A program made the translations under genes and the position numbers. Shown piece by piece: positions 22,205 through 35,276 of a DNA stretch of 64,000 bases. The first letter of the stretch is position 1, and the number at the start of each line of letters is the position of its first letter. The stretch is from NCBI RefSeq assembly GCF_036323735.1, contig NC_086027.1, positions 91,148,662-91,212,661 of the forward strand, read 5' to 3'. Under the pieces are notes generated by a model, which worked only from the letters and a program-made list of their open reading frames with translations, was not told the origin of the DNA and did no database searches. The DNA comes from Rattus norvegicus (taxonomy: Eukaryota; Chordata; Mammalia; Rodentia; Muridae).

Positions 22205-22640
22205 GCGTGGTGGGTCGAATGGTCTCTCTAGAAGACATTCTCACCCACAAGTTCTGAGTGTGAGTTTATGTGCAGCAGGTATCTTCTCCATACAATAAAG
22301 GCTGCCAAAGTAATATTGTCCTAACTCCGATGACAAGTGCCCTGCTGAAAGAGAGGAAGGGAGAAGATTGTCAGAGGAGCATGGTCACAGGAAGACAGGT
22401 CAGGCTCTGGGGTGGGGGGGGGTGGGGGGGAGTAGACAAGAAGCCAGGAATCCCAAGGACTAGCAGAGCCCCTGGCAGCATATGATGGCTTATCTCTGCT
22501 CCTCCTGAGGGATCCAACCCAACTGACACCCTGAGTTTGGACTTGTGGCCTCTAAAAATGAAAGGGAAAACATTTTATTGTTTTAAGATTCTGTCCTAGT
22601 CATTTGTTGTTGTTGGGGCAGCCCTAGGAACTGGGTACAG
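22205..22640 (+). mobile_element. Ancient MLT1-like LTR
   Basis: GATGACAAGTGCCCTGCTGA, AGTTTGGACTTGTGGCCTCT, TTTATTGTTTTAAGATTCTG and GGGGCAGCCCTAGGAAC follow the MLT1 order to its 3' end. A G-run, GGGGTGGGGGGGGTGGGG, sits inside at about 22410-22432. Confidence 0.75.
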
Positions 22641-23860
22641 CCACCAAGGGCAGAGGCCGAAAGGCTACTCCAGAGTCCACAGCAGAAGTCAGGCACTAAG
22701 AGGTGGGTGATCCCCACCTGGCAACAGAAGAAGAGGTGCCAAGGACTCTACTTCTAGATGAACTGCAGAGCCTAAGGGCTTTTAGACGGTGGTTGTGACT
22801 GAGAGCAAAGTATAGAGTGCCTAGGGGGTTCAGCCAAGGCCACTGATAGGTCAGAGTTGTCATTAATGTGCACATGGAGCTACAGCAGGTCTCTGGGAGG
22901 AGGAGGGCTTGGCTTTCCATACCCTAAGAGGCCTGTGTGCGCTCCACATTGGGATGGTCAGTGCGTAGTTGGATGTGAGCTTGGGAAAGGGTTTGTGCTA
23001 TAGCAACACCAGCACGGTGTAACTAACTAAAGCTCATAGGTGTGTTTGCAATTATCAAGAGAATATAGAAGAGGCCCCTGAGCTGAGTCCTGGGGCAGCT
23101 ACTGACTGGTTACAGAGAGAAGGTTTAAGGGGACAGAGGGTGACCACTGAAAGAGGGTGGAGAAACTGAGAAGAGAGAAGGGCTTCTAGAAGATAAGTCT
23201 GGAGTTGCATATGCTCCTGATAGTTCAGCTAAGATGAGAACTGACGACCAGTGTGTGGCTTTTTCATTGTTGAAGAAAGCAGTAGCCTCGATGAGCCATT
23301 TCAAAGGACAGATTGACATCGTTGGTTCATTATGGGATTTCTGTGTTGTCTCTTGATCCATCTCATGGAGGCTCCGAGTTCCTCAGTGCCCCGAACCTGT
23401 AGCCCAGTTAGAGTAAAGAGAAGAAGCACAGTGCCCAGGTGGGCCCTGTTGCCGATTCTAGCTTTTCCTCTTTGATTTGGAAGGAACTCAACTAATGCTA
23501 GCTGAAGCAATCCCTGTTCCTCACATGGGTGAGACGCTTTGGACCACAGTGGCACCTTGCCTTGGGCCATCTTTCCTCAGGCTCTCCAGCGGGCAGCTTT
23601 CTCTGCTTATAGTGCCTGACTGCATGTCAGCTTTCTGCAGTGAGGACATTTGTATCTCTGCCATCCAGTGTGACAGCCAAAGTCCTGAGCCCTGAGAACG
23701 TATAACAGGACAACTGATTTTATTCATTCGTTTGTTTGTTTGTTTGTTAAGTTTTCTGCAATAAATGTGGCATTTATGGCATATACTCCTAGTGGTATTT
23801 ATCACTTAAAATAACAAAGCCCTATCACCCAGTAGCCACTAGAGAGCGCAGATCTAAATC
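22641..23860. other. Unannotated DNA
   Basis: No exon or repeat recognised except a short (TTTG)n near 23732-23749. Confidence 0.35.
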
Positions 23861-23861
23861 A

Positions 23862-24005
23862 TTGACTCTCAAAATATGGCCCAGGAATTTGCCAGATATG
23901 TAAATGTTTGGACCCTGGCTCAGACCTCCTCAGCCAGAACCTCTGCTTCGGTTTCCAAAGCTCTGTGGGCTAGTCTGAAATCCACACTACAGTTTAGGAA
24001 CTGTT
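23862..24005 (+). mobile_element. MER5-like hAT (Charlie) remnant
   Basis: TGACTCTCAAAATATGGCCC, then CTCAGACCTCCTCAGCCAGA, CCTCTGCTTCGG and a closing TTTAGGAACTGTTGC follow the MER5A layout of an old non-autonomous DNA transposon. Confidence 0.68.
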
Positions 24006-24929
24006 GCTAGGCCCCACCCTGAGCTCCTGATGTGGCGGGTCTGGCTGAAGTCTTACAATATGCTTATCCGCCCGTCTGGGAGTTGCTCTGGGAACCAGAT
24101 GTAGAAGGTGGATCCAATCCCTGTGAGGGGCCCCAGAGCCCTAAGAGTTTATATCATAAATGCACATAATAAACCTGTGAGTCAGAGTGTCCCAGATGTA
24201 CTTTCTATGAAACTATTTTTCAGTGTTATCTCGTGATCTAGTAACAAAGGAGTTCTTAAATACCTGTTGAGTTAGTAAAAAGCCTTATATAAATCAACCT
24301 AGATCAAATGTCTGCAGTTCAAAGTTCTTACCCCCACCTAATGCTTTCTGCCTATCTTGGCTTTGGCATCACTTACAATTTATTATGTTCAATTTCCACT
24401 TTCCTGATCCATATTTTGGCAACTTGTTTGAGATGTCATTAGAAGTCATTATTGTAGCTTGATAAATGTGTTATAATGGTAAAAAGGTGGGGGATTTTCG
24501 TTTTTTTTGTTAAATATGGATGTGGTTGGTATGTGCTTATGAGACACTTAGCCATGTGTGTGTGTAGAGGGTTTTTCATAGTAACAGTCACAGGAACCAA
24601 AGGCAAAGAGAGAGATGGTCACCTAGAGCCATTAAATGTTCTCTGTCTATAGGACTATCCTGTGCCACAAAGAGACACAGTAACCTTAATACATTAGTAG
24701 CCTCTTAGAAGCATGACCTCTGGGTCTGTGACTCCCTTTTGCTTGGTGTAGTTCCTATGAGCGTTCTCATGAGGTTTACTGGTCTTACACATCAACTACT
24801 CTTGGGTATAAGTGTCCACGTATTACAACAACAATAACAAAAAAATGGTTGTAGTACCAGCAGAAAGCTAGGGGTGCTGTAAGAACTAAATAAGCTGTGG
24901 GAGCACTGTGGGAACATTATCTTGTGTGT

Positions 24930-25300
24930 CAGTCAAAGTTCAAACAGGAAACAGAATCAGTGTGAGATGGTATCAAGAGTTACTGCACGCAGCTGGCTTG
25001 TGCAGTTGTGAGAGCTGAGGGTAGACCGTCCTGAAGGGCAGGCCAGACTATGCTAAAGATGAGGCATGGCCAAAGATTGAGTCTGTGATGGAATTTCTTC
25101 TGCTACTCCTATTGGGCCTTTTATCTGATTTATTCAGGCCCATCCAGATATACCAAGATAATCTCCTTTAAAAGTCAACTGGTTGTGGACTGAATCCACT
25201 CTATCACATACCTATGCAGAAGCACCCTGATTTGTATTTGCTCTGGTCCTTGAAGAATGTCAGAGTCATCAGTAGACAGCAGCCTGACCACTAAAACCTA
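24930..25300 (-). mobile_element. Ancient ERVL-type LTR remnant
   Basis: CAGTCAAAGTTCAAACAGG, AAACAGAATCAGTGTGAG, then AAGATAATCTCCTTTAAAAG and TCAACTGGTTGTGGACTGAA are in the order found in an old mammalian LTR family. The exact family name is uncertain. Confidence 0.58.
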
Positions 25301-27440
25301 CCCAGAACAAACAATGACAGATGCCTAGCCAGGAAAGGACACTGGGCATTTGGAATGACTGGTTTTGCCACATAGCCTTTCCCTGGCCTTCAGTTCTCCA
25401 TTTTCTTATCTAAAAATCCCAAAAAACAAAAATAGATTCAGAAAATGTCAAAACTTTTCACCAAGAAACAAGATAATGTTTCATAGTAATGATGGTGGTA
25501 ATGTTGAATCAATGTGAGCTGAAATTTGGTGTGGTAGAGAAGGGGCTGATGGGAAAACAGAGCTTCCTATTATAAGCATTGTCTGAAGGATAGATCTTCA
25601 ATTAAGCTAAAACCCACAAGCTAGCATTCTCATGATTAGTATTAGTTCCTAATGACTAAAGGTGGATGAGAAACCTATGTATCAATCTGTACCCAGTTAT
25701 TGTAAAGCCATTGGCTTTGGGCCTAAGACAGGGTAAATTACCCTTTTAATATAGGATCAGCACGCCCTATTCTTGAAACTTGAAGTATTGGAGGTAAGGA
25801 AGAATCATGTATTATAAAGTATTGAGCCCTTTGCCTAAATAGGAAAAGAGTCAAACCATTTGCAAGGAGCTTGCTCCACGTTTAGGTCATGACTGCTGTG
25901 GCCAGTTGACACACATCAGAGAAAGCCGGCAAAGGCATGGCAGAGTGAGGTCAGGCCGAAGTCCTCTCCCAGGGCCGAGCTGCCATGCAAGCCACCCCCC
26001 TAGTTTGGAAAGCCAGCTATATTTTGCAGGGAATTTAATCCATGTGTTCCTGAATCATTTTTGGCTAAGTCATTAAGAAGTTATTTTGTAAATGTGATTT
26101 CATGTTTGAAGTCTCTTAAAAGTATTTTTAGTCAGTTTTCATCCTTTGCAAAGCTAATTTTTCTCAGTCTGTTTTCTTGTCTGACACACTCTGCATCATC
26201 TCAGCATGTCTCATGGCGAAGGCACAAGGGAAGGCTTGGGCCCGGCGAGTCTGGTGTAGTAACATGGCACGTTTAAAGCAGTCGGTCTCTGTAGGACTGC
26301 ATCCCTCTTCAACTCTGTATGCCTTACCCTGGGCTACTCTTAACCTGTCATATCACCTCCCCAGCCCTGGCCACCCCGCTCCCCACAGGGGCACCATGAA
26401 GGACTTGGGCGAGTGAGAAAAGGATGAGGAATGGACTCAAATTGCCTCCCAAGGCCTATCTCTATGCTTTGTCACGTGATCCTTTCTTTTCAAAATTGAG
26501 TTCATTCTCCTCTTTTACCTCGTGGGGTTGCCAGCCGGGAGGATTAAGGAGTTTGATAAAATGCCTACAAAAGGGAGAAATAGAATTGAATTAGGAGCAA
26601 TCTCCAGCTTCTCACTCTCAGAACAGAATAGAAAGTGGGATCTCCTTGGCCAGAGCTAATTGAAAAGTGGTTTCCTTTTCTAAAAGAAGCTTTAAAAATA
26701 CAGCCTTTGGATCCCAGTGATAGGGGCCAGGCCCGGCTGTGCCTGGGCATCCAGGTGAGCGTCTGTATGTCAAGAGCACCGTCCACTGCACAGGGCAGTG
26801 AGGCAGCCATGTTTGGGATGTGTCTGGGTCTGGGTCAGTACTGACTCCCTGTGCAGGCAATCAGGCCCCTCCACCAGAGGCCTCGCCACATTCAGGGACA
26901 GGGTGCCAAGCAGTTGACACTTTCCCCCCTGGGCTCTGCCAGCCTCCGGGATGTCTCTCCATCTGCTTTTTAAATGTTTGTCCTCAAACCCTTCCTGAGT
27001 GCCATAGTTCCTGTCTTGTATTCACGAGGGAGTTGAGATATCCCTTCTCGGATCCGCTATTTTGACAGGTGCCTGCCTCCAGCAGACTGTCATCCGCTGA
27101 GAGTTATACACATCCTGGCCATGATACCTGACCTTGGAGGGTCTTTAAGGACTTGAGTTTCAGAAGCCTATTCCATATGCCTTCCAGTGTACTATAGCCT
27201 TTGCAGTCCTGTCCTTAGTTTTTAAAGACAAAGTTAAAGTATAAATATATAGAACACAAACATATGGTACCATCTTTGTAACTGAGTTATAAGTTGATGA
27301 AATAGAACTTTTAATAGGCATCTAATTGAATACTCTTTATATTTTTCATAACTTCTTTACTTTGGAGTCAATGAATTACTGTGCATTTTCACAGCCCTTT
27401 CAACACCCATTGTCCCCCAACACTGTTCCTGCAGGTGGAG
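25301..27440. other. Unannotated DNA
   Basis: No exon or repeat recognised. Chance ORFs of up to 81 codons overlap on both strands at 26.6-27.0 kb. Confidence 0.35.
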
Positions 27441-27490
27441 AGCTAGGAGAAAGGCCAGGTTCATGCTTAATAAATATTTGTTCAATGACC
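27441..27490 (+). mobile_element. Possible MIR 3' fragment
   Basis: CTTAATAAATATTTGTTCAA is the common end of MIR/L2 elements. Only a few dozen bases are preserved. Confidence 0.35.
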
Positions 27491-27654
27491 AAGTGCCTGA
27501 GGGAAGGGATAAAAGAAGTAACACAAACAAGCAAATCGCTGGAACATGAAGTCTAGTACTGAAACATATCGAAAGATGCAGCCTCTATTTTATTTGATTT
27601 TACAGTCATGGGGAAGCTAAAAGGACATTCTGCAAACCATTCCAAATATAGTGA

Positions 27655-27750
27655 AGAGTGCCCTGGTGCGCGCCTGTAAGCCCAGCACTCGGGAGGCTGA
27701 GGCAGGAGGATCACGAGTTTCAGACTAGTCTGTTCTATACACAGAGACCC
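27655..27750 (+). mobile_element. B1 SINE, 3'-incomplete
   Basis: CCCTGGTGCGCGCCTGTAAG, CCCAGCACTCGGGAGGCTGA and GGAGGATCACGAGTTTCAGA are clear B1 5' sequence. The 3' part decays after CAGAGACCC. Confidence 0.85.
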
Positions 27751-28550
27751 TCTGAACAGCAGTGGTGTTTCTGTGTCTGTCAATGGTCTCTCTCTCTAAG
27801 CACTGTCTGTTCTGCAACAGCTAAGACAGAATAGACTGCAGGATGCTGGGGGGCTCTTGTTTATGCCACACAATAGCTACCTTCAAGTCGTAATCAACTC
27901 TCTGCCTTTTGCTATAGTTTATTCTGATTTGCCTTACATTCGTGGAATAAATGTGACTCTTAGTAATATCTGAATATTCAAATAAGTTCCTTGGCAGAAT
28001 CAAAGAGGCACTTTTTTTTTCTGCCTGTTTCTCTGCATAATTTAAAATTCTAGGCTTTTCACAGAATGTGACATCTTACTGAAAATTCCAAAGAATAGAG
28101 CTATGGGATTTGAACATGATGGGGAAAGGTCCATTTTATGGAAGAAGTATACAAAGAGATTCCTAGATACGAGGAAGGAAGGGAAACAGAGTCCATCCTC
28201 AGCATCATTTCGTGCCTTAAAGCAGGCCGTGGGTAGAAAAGGACGCTGGCAACCAAGTGGGGCATCTGTGGTGACTAAACTCAGCCTGCAGGACTGCTTC
28301 ATGGTCCAAGGTTTTGGGTCAGGGCAGGAGAGGGGACTTTCCCTCCCTTCACAAAAATTCTTTGGGATTTGGTCATCCCGTGTATCTTTAGTAGTGGTAC
28401 CACACAAGTAAGACAGGCTTGTTCCCTGGAGAAGGATGGACAGTCTCTGGTCTCACTGGGTCGGGCTCTTCTAGTAGATAATGTAATCTTAAGGGACTGG
28501 TGTCATACGTGTTGTCTATCACTGACTGCAGTGTTACATAGCACATAAGT
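27751..28550. other. Unannotated DNA
   Basis: No exon or repeat recognised. Overlapping 102- and 121-codon antiparallel ORFs at 28.0-28.4 kb show no domain and are considered chance. Confidence 0.35.
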
Positions 28551-28551
28551 G

Positions 28552-28552
28552 T

Positions 28553-28584
<32 letters not shown>

Positions 28585-28612
28585 ATTGTGTATGTGTGAG
28601 TGTGTGTGTTCA
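28552..28612. repeat. (TG)n microsatellite
   Basis: TG repeat with TGAG and TATTG interruptions. Confidence 0.93.
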
Positions 28613-29814
28613 TAAAACGACCCTCAGATGATCTTTTTATAAACTCATCTAGACCATTTAATCAGTGACAGGGATCCCAAAGTGCACTCCCTCTCCCCCA
28701 GGGAGAGAGCGAGGTTTCCCTGGAATCACTAGGAGGCAGCCGTTACCCTAGAGCATCGCTGAGACCTTTTCTTGGCTAGAGTTGCTGGTGGCCATTGTGG
28801 GTGAGTGGCAGGGGAGAGGCCGGGCTCCACTCTCGGAGGGTGGTGACGTTGTTCTTGTTCTCTCTCTGTTTCACCCTCTCCTTTGCTTTGACGTTAACTC
28901 AAGCCTGTCTCCCATTTGAAGATTAGCGCTCAGTTACTAAGCTCGAAGCTCCAGCGCCCCAGGAGTGTTCTCAGAGACTGGTTTCTGGGACATGACCTCT
29001 CACACCCACTCTCCATGCGTCACCCCCATCAGCAGGGACTTCGCATTGTCCGAGTTGTTTTCTTGCAGAGATTTCCCTTCTCGCAAAGGCCGGGCCTTTG
29101 GTTGGCATTCATTTTTGCCATGTAAATGAGTAGCACCCCAATGGGATGAGCTCTGAGCCGCTTCTCTCACTGCAGAACTGAGCATCGTACTACCTTGCAG
29201 TGTCTCTCTGAGCTTGGGTGGACAACTGTAGACCCAATAAGTAATCATAGTCAGCCTGAGCCTGTGGCTTTGCCTTTTTACCCAACTAGCTGTCCACCCC
29301 TAGGAATTCCCATTTGGCACGTCTGGCCTACCTGTGGCAGAAGGGCCAGTCTATTTGAAGCAACAGAAGGTCTGGAGCCCTGGCTTGCCTCACAGAATTC
29401 TCTCAAGGCCACTTTCTTGCCCAGATTTGCAGCCTGGAGGTATGGCCAGTGCATTCTTCGTCCACAGATCCTTTGCACACAGTATGACTGCATGGATTTA
29501 AGTGATTAGGATTCTGGGCCTCCCAAATGTTGTGTTTGCAGCTCTAAGCATGCTTTGCTATCAATTAACAGACTGAAATTTAGTCTGGGATTACCTAGGC
29601 CTTTTGCTCCTGTGAACCAGAGGAAGAGAGAAATCAGTAAAGCTTGTTTGGTGGAAGGTTAACTGCTGCCATCCACACTTTTGAGCATCTGTAATCTGAC
29701 CTCTGTTCTAACAGGTTATGGGTTACCTGAGCAAGACCCCTTAGGGACCCCTTCTCTTGAATCCTGGCTGAGAGGTGGCAGGGATGGGTGCTTGACTCGG
29801 GGAGCTGGTTTCAC
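28613..29814. other. Unannotated DNA
   Basis: No exon or repeat recognised. Confidence 0.35.
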
Positions 29815-29955
29815 TTCAGACACTGTCAGAGCTGGCTATGTTCGTTAACTTCTGCCTCCACTTTATCGTCTGTAAGACAGAGGTGATCCTGGGTGGCCCC
29901 TCTGCTTTACTGAGCTCCAAAAGCTATAGATGCACCTAATAGTGCATGGGTCATA
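29815..29955 (+). mobile_element. MIR SINE
   Basis: GAGCTGGCTATGTTCGTTAA, TTCTGCCTCCACTTTATCGT and CTGTAAGACAGAGGTGATCC follow the MIR core order. Confidence 0.62.
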
Positions 29956-30867
29956 GAGCCTCGGATGGTGTTCTCCTGAAGTGTGATTACAGCGCTGTTC
30001 ATCTTCCCTCAGATCCCCTGCCTCTTGCCTCATCTCTATCCCCTGGTTATACTTAAACCTAGAGTGCCCTCCCCCACCCCTGAGGGTAGGTACGCCAGAC
30101 AGGGAAGGACGAGCATGCGAGCCTGCCTACTGGGTGACTTTGCTGACACAAGCTTGAGCTGTTCTGACATCCAGCAGCATTAAAGGCACTGTCCAGTGCT
30201 GTGACCATTTTAATAAATTATCAAGATTTATGACCCTTGACCACCTCATACTCCCTTCTGCCTTTCCCTCTTCGTCCTCATGCACTGGAGCGGACACTGA
30301 CGAGCTCTCTGGAGTTCAATGCTCCTTCCGACTTAATTTCTTCTACAACTTCCATTTGTCTAAGAGGACAAAAAGCAACCCGCTGGACTCACACACGGGG
30401 CCGTTGTCTGTTTGGAAGGGAAGGGAGTGGGAAGAAGTATCCACTTGTGCCTAGGGGGAGCTGTCAGTACTGCGGGCAAAAGGACAAAGTCGGGCCCATC
30501 ACAAGCATCTAGCATGTAGGCCCCTGGGCCCCGGGGCATGAAGGTGTTGCTACTCCTCAACCATGATTCTGCTGTTCTGCTCTGTCTCACTCCGAGGCTT
30601 CATTTTAGTGTGCCCCACCTGTCCTCTGGAAGATCCACCTCTTCTTCTAAGACCTCAAACAAGGTCACAGCGGGAGGCCTGGTGCTTGGTACAAGGCATG
30701 GGGTCCTGGAACCATCAGGCTGTGGCAAGTCTGCCTCCTGGCTCTCTGAGGCTCTAAAGTTGTGCCCTTTGCATTCGGGATGAGGTAGCCGAGCTACAGG
30801 GGTCAAGGACTGTCACTGGGCCTTACATCCCTGGGGTCTGGACTCTGCCTGCAGCTGATTCTGTTCA

Positions 30868-30940
30868 TTTTCTCTTGTACTCGGTGTGATCTTGGCTTTG
30901 TGATTGCCTCAGCCTCCTCCTCTGTAAACAAGAATGGAAG
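30868..30940 (+). mobile_element. MIR SINE fragment
   Basis: TGTGATCTTGGCTTTGTGAT, then TGCCTCAGCCTCCTCCTCTG and TAAACAAGAATGG match the conserved MIR centre. Confidence 0.65.
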
Positions 30941-31749
30941 TGTGCTTGCTCTGTTCTTCAGCTGTACGCATCCCCTGTGTGTCCAAAATAACCGACTGGA
31001 ATTCATGACAATGTTGTTTTCAGATGTTTATAATCCCAAAGAGTCCCCTTCTGTCTTTTATAATAAAACGACTGGGGTGTAGGTGTTTTGTGTTGGAAAG
31101 GCTAGCCGGGCTCACAGCATGTCAGTTACAGAGCAGTGCATTATGTGTAATTTGTAGCCTGCCCCAGGAGCAATGGTGACCCTTGAGACATTGCCCTAGC
31201 CCTACAGCATAATTAACAAGATCAAATATATATAAAGAGCTGCTCCCCAATCAGGCCAAGACATCCATTGCTAGCCTCTTGAGGTTTAGCAGCTCGTGAA
31301 TTAGTGCTGGGAACCACCCCATTGTTCTGAAGTTTATGTCTTGCCTTTAAAGTTAACATTTTTTTTTTCTGTGCTCCTGCAATAACACCATTGTAAGCAT
31401 GAGGACTTCGCATTTTAGCATCAATTTGAACAATGTGGTTTTAAAAGAGTTCACCACATCAAAGCCAGGCTGTTTGGGCATGTTTTACAAATTCTTTCCT
31501 CTATAGTATTTAAAGCTACAAATGACTCATAGGCTCACATTCCATTTACATCAGTCATGTTGGCAGAGCTCCTCACTGGGGCTTTACTGCCCTTAGTCTT
31601 TGTGCCCTAAGAGAGCTATCTTGAAAACAGGTGTGGGCCTTCAGCCAAGTCAGATGCCCTTACCCGGCTGTCTTCAGATCCAAGAAATGCTGGGAAATGG
31701 TGCATTTACAGAAAAAAAAAATCAATTTTGTTCTTGTTTTCTTGTGCTT
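30941..31749. other. Unannotated DNA
   Basis: No exon or repeat recognised. Confidence 0.35.
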
Positions 31750-31866
31750 TCTTTCTTGAAGAAAGGCCTCGCTATGTCCTAGAACTTGGTCACAAAGTTG
31801 TAGTCCAGGCTGCCCTAGATCCCTCCCAAGCGCAGGTATGAAAGGTATCACCACCTTGCCTGGCCT
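31750..31866 (-). mobile_element. B1 SINE (diverged)
   Basis: AAAGGCCTCGCTATGTCCTA, TAGTCCAGGCTGCCCTAGAT, CTCCCAAGCGCAGGTATGAA and CACCACCTTGCCTGGCCT match antisense B1. Confidence 0.8.
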
Positions 31867-32153
31867 CCTTGTTTTCTTTCTTTAACCCAAACTTTCTCTG
31901 TACCGATTGCCTCTCTCTTCTCCAGGCTCCCTCCTAGCACTCCACCGGTCCGAGTGGGGAAAGTTTCGGGCAAGGGAGCCTTATGCTCATGGTTTGAAAG
32001 CAGCAGAACAGTGGGCTGAGACCTGAGGCTGTATGAGGACTGTGAGACCATGTGTGTGAAAGTCACAGGGGTAGGATGGGAGGATGCTGAGGTAGAGGGT
32101 GTATCAAGGGTGTGGCAGACGTTGGCTTGTATGACTGGATGAATGGTGGAGGT

Positions 32154-32255
32154 GCATGTGTGTGTATGTGTATGTGTGTGTGAGAGAGACAGAGACAGAG
32201 ACAGAGACAAACAAAGAAACAAAGAGACAGAAAAAAAAGAGACCTAGAGGGGGAA
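32154..32255. repeat. (TG)n and (GAGACA)n low-complexity tract
   Basis: TG repeat grading into GAGACA and ACAAAG units, then purine-rich DNA to about 32275. Confidence 0.9.
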
Positions 32256-32384
32256 GGAGGGAGGGAGAGAGAAAACAAATGGAAGGGAGTTACCAGAGAA
32301 ACAGACTCACTCACGAGTTTCCTTCAGGTTGGGTGCTAGACTCCTTTAATTCACTGGGTCTTTAGAATGCACTTGTGCGTTTCC

Positions 32385-32480
32385 TAGATTTCTCCATTGT
32401 ACAAATAAGAAAGTCGAGGACCAGTACCAAGAACTTGTCTGAGAGCAAAGGAAAGCCCTCGCTCAAACTCAGCTGTCTCT
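32385..32480 (-). mobile_element. MIR SINE (antisense)
   Basis: CTCCATTGTACAAATAAGAA, AGTCGAGGACCAG, ACTTGTCTGAGAGC and CTCAAACTCAGCTGTCTC match reverse-complement MIR. Confidence 0.62.
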
Positions 32481-32769
32481 CCACACTCACCGTGTGGGTC
32501 CGCACCACAGCTAAGAAGCCACAGAGCAAGTTCCAGTGCTTATTACTTCAGGTTTGGAGGTGACATTTGGATTCTGCTGGATGAAATGACTCGAAGAACA
32601 AAACAAGACAGCCATGCAGCCGGAACAGATTGCCGAGGGGATTAGGGCAGGGCCAAACTCTCAGCTCTTAGGAAAACCATGTCCTCTTTCCTGTCCTGAA
32701 ATTCTGTAATGTTGATGATGTCCTAGATCCCACTCACAGAATCTCCTTTCCACACTCTCCAGTGTTCTA

Positions 32770-32885
32770 TCTTTACTTTTAGATAGAATCATAATGTAAA
32801 CCAGGGTGGCCTGGGGCTTTCTGTGTAGCCAAGGCTGACCTTTAACCTCTGTTTCTCCTGAGGTTAAGCATGTGCCATCAAATGT
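32770..32885 (-). mobile_element. B1-related SINE (antisense)
   Basis: TAGATAGAATCATAATGTAA, CCAGGGTGGCCTGGGGCTTT, TGTGTAGCCAAGGCTGACCT and GGTTAAGCATGTGCCATCA follow an old B1/PB1 layout. Confidence 0.72.
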
Positions 32886-34192
32886 TATCAAATCTTTCTT
32901 TTTTTTCTTGAAACAGTAGAGAGGCCTCCCAGTCCTGGCCTTTTATAGGGCAAACCACATGTGTTTCCAAAACTGCTTAGAGGTAATTTTTCTTCTCTTC
33001 TTCTACCCTTTCAGCTGTCCAGGATGAGTCTGGTTCAGCATCTTAAGTTCTGTGTCTTCCCTTTCTGTTCATAATGTACTCTGTACTTTTCTAATCATGA
33101 TGAGTAGGTGTTTAGGAGTAACTCCCTTGCATTGTTTGCTATCCCAATCATACAGAACACCTCAGAATCACTTCTGAGATTAATTCTCACCAGTCTGAGG
33201 CTATTAGAAGCAGGCTATTTTAAGAGCATTTAAATGTCCCTGAGACACCCCTGGGAGGATTTGTTTGTTGAAGGTGCCTTTAGTCTCAGGGCAGCCTCTT
33301 CTTATGTAAGTTAGTGAAGACACGCATGTAGAACACCTGCATGCAAACACAAGTGCATGCAAGAACATGCATGCATAGAGATGCACACAGATGCACAAGT
33401 CTTATTGCTCACAAGGTCAGAATTCTGGGTAGGAATGAGTTTATCAGACCTAGAAGACCACACAGAAAGTGGGAATTAGACTCAGGGTTAGATTCAATGC
33501 CATCACACTCAGAAACATATGCTTCTTCTAGGATAGTTTATCACATCCTAGAACTGGCTTCGGCCATCACCGTCTGGGCTGACTGACCCACATAGAGTGC
33601 CAGGGCTCTAGAGACCAAGGACAAGGCTTCTGTTCGTTCGTGTGTTTCTCCAGAGGGCCTCTCAGGCTACATAGCTCACAGCTTATCCATTTGGGTAGGA
33701 AACAGGGTTGGACTGTCCTCACCTTCCAAGTTATCTGCCAGGTCTTGCCACTCCAGAGTTGTAAACGTCACCCTTCCTCCAGAGTGCCTCCTCTGGCTGG
33801 GTTTCAGCTTCCTGACCTCCTGTCGTCTTTGCTTTTCTTTCTTTGCTGCTTTGGCCTGGCAAAGAATGAGTCTGTAAGATGAAAGCTGTTTTCTGTCTTG
33901 GATCTACCCTGGGCTGTCCTTCCTTAGAGCCGTTGGCCCAGGCCTGGGATTGACTGACATGGCCAGGGTTGCACCTGAAAGAGATGGATGCCCAGAGGGC
34001 TTTTAGCTTTAATGATGGATTTGAACTACAGCCTTGCTTCTCTGGTCCAGTGAGACTGTCAGAAACAATTTCCCAGGTCAGGGGTTATCTCCATAATTAT
34101 ACATTGATCTCAATACCTCTGGGCGTGTAGTTATACACTGCCCAGGCTTGTGGTCTTTGAAAAGTGTATAGCGTGACTATCTAAGGCCTTTA
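32886..34192. other. Unannotated DNA
   Basis: No exon or clear repeat recognised. A GCATGCA-rich patch lies at 33350-33395. Confidence 0.35.
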
Positions 34193-34244
34193 AGAGTGTG
34201 TATGTATATGTGTATATGTATACATATGTATATGTATGTATGAC
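34193..34244. repeat. (TG/TA)n microsatellite
   Basis: TGTATATG-type units, self-complementary in places. Confidence 0.9.
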
Positions 34245-35015
34245 ATGTCATCTGTCAGTCTGTTTCTTGCTCCTAAATGTGTCAAGAACTCTAGGGCCCA
34301 GGCAAATTCATGAGATAACACAATGAACTGTATTTCCAAAATCCGTGGCTTCCTGGCTTCCCCTGTTTGAGTTCCAAGAGCTAGCATGATTGAGCTCTAG
34401 GGTGGTCCCTTACCTAAGATGATAACCTCCCCATTGTGCCTATGGCAGACAATAAGCTCTGGCCTCCTCATCCCCTTACAGGGTCACCAGCCCCATTGTA
34501 GAGGCTTCATCTAATACCCCACAAAAGCCTTCACCTGAAGATACACTACAGTAAAGGTTAGGGCTTCATCATTTGGACTAGGAGAAGGGACAAGCATCCG
34601 GTCCATGGCAGGTCCCTTCAACTGGCACCAACAGGCAGGACAGCAGCAGCTACTTGAGATCACAGGCTAAGCCCATGAATTCTCCTGGCAAAAACCATTG
34701 TGTGAAAGGGGCCTTGCAGATTTCTAAAACTCATGGAATACTCTGTTCTTAAGGTCTTGTCAGCCCAGTGCTTTGCAAGAAAACAAACAAACAAAACAAA
34801 CCCAAGTCAGACCACATTCAGACTATCCTAATGCAACTCTCTGTTCCCTGAACTACTATGTCAGGCATTGTCACAGTGAGGGCTGAGTGACCCAGGCTTT
34901 TCCTGGTCTCTCCTTTCCTTCTGTCTGACATTCTTCCCAGATCAGGTAGGAGGGCTAGGAAAAGGTAAGCAGAGATCTTGAGTGTAAACATATTTAAATT
35001 AAGAAATTCCAGATC
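34245..35015. other. Unannotated DNA
   Basis: Nothing recognised except a short (AAAC)n at 34779-34803. Confidence 0.35.
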
Positions 35016-35210
35016 TGGGGCTGGAGGGATGGCTCAGTCCTTAGGAATGCTCACTGCTCCTGCAAAGGACCCAGGTTCAGTTCCCAGCACTCACTGGGTG
35101 ATCCACAACCATGTGTAATTTAATGCTCCTGCATGCAAGTGGCACCCAAACACTCACAAAGCCTCGGACACATAGAAATAACATTCGGTCTTAACAAAAG
35201 AAATGCTCAG
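35016..35210 (+). mobile_element. B2/B3 SINE
   Basis: GGGGCTGGAGGGATGGCTCA is the tRNA-derived B2 start, followed by AGGTTCAGTTCCCAGCACTC and a CACAACCATGTGTAA segment. Confidence 0.92.
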
Positions 35211-35220
35211 ATTAGTATAA

Positions 35221-35222
<2 letters not shown>

Positions 35223-35276
<54 letters not shown>

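Noticed and set aside
31848..32314. ORFs with Ser-Leu and His-Thr runs
   Set aside because: Translation of the TG/GAGACA simple repeats.
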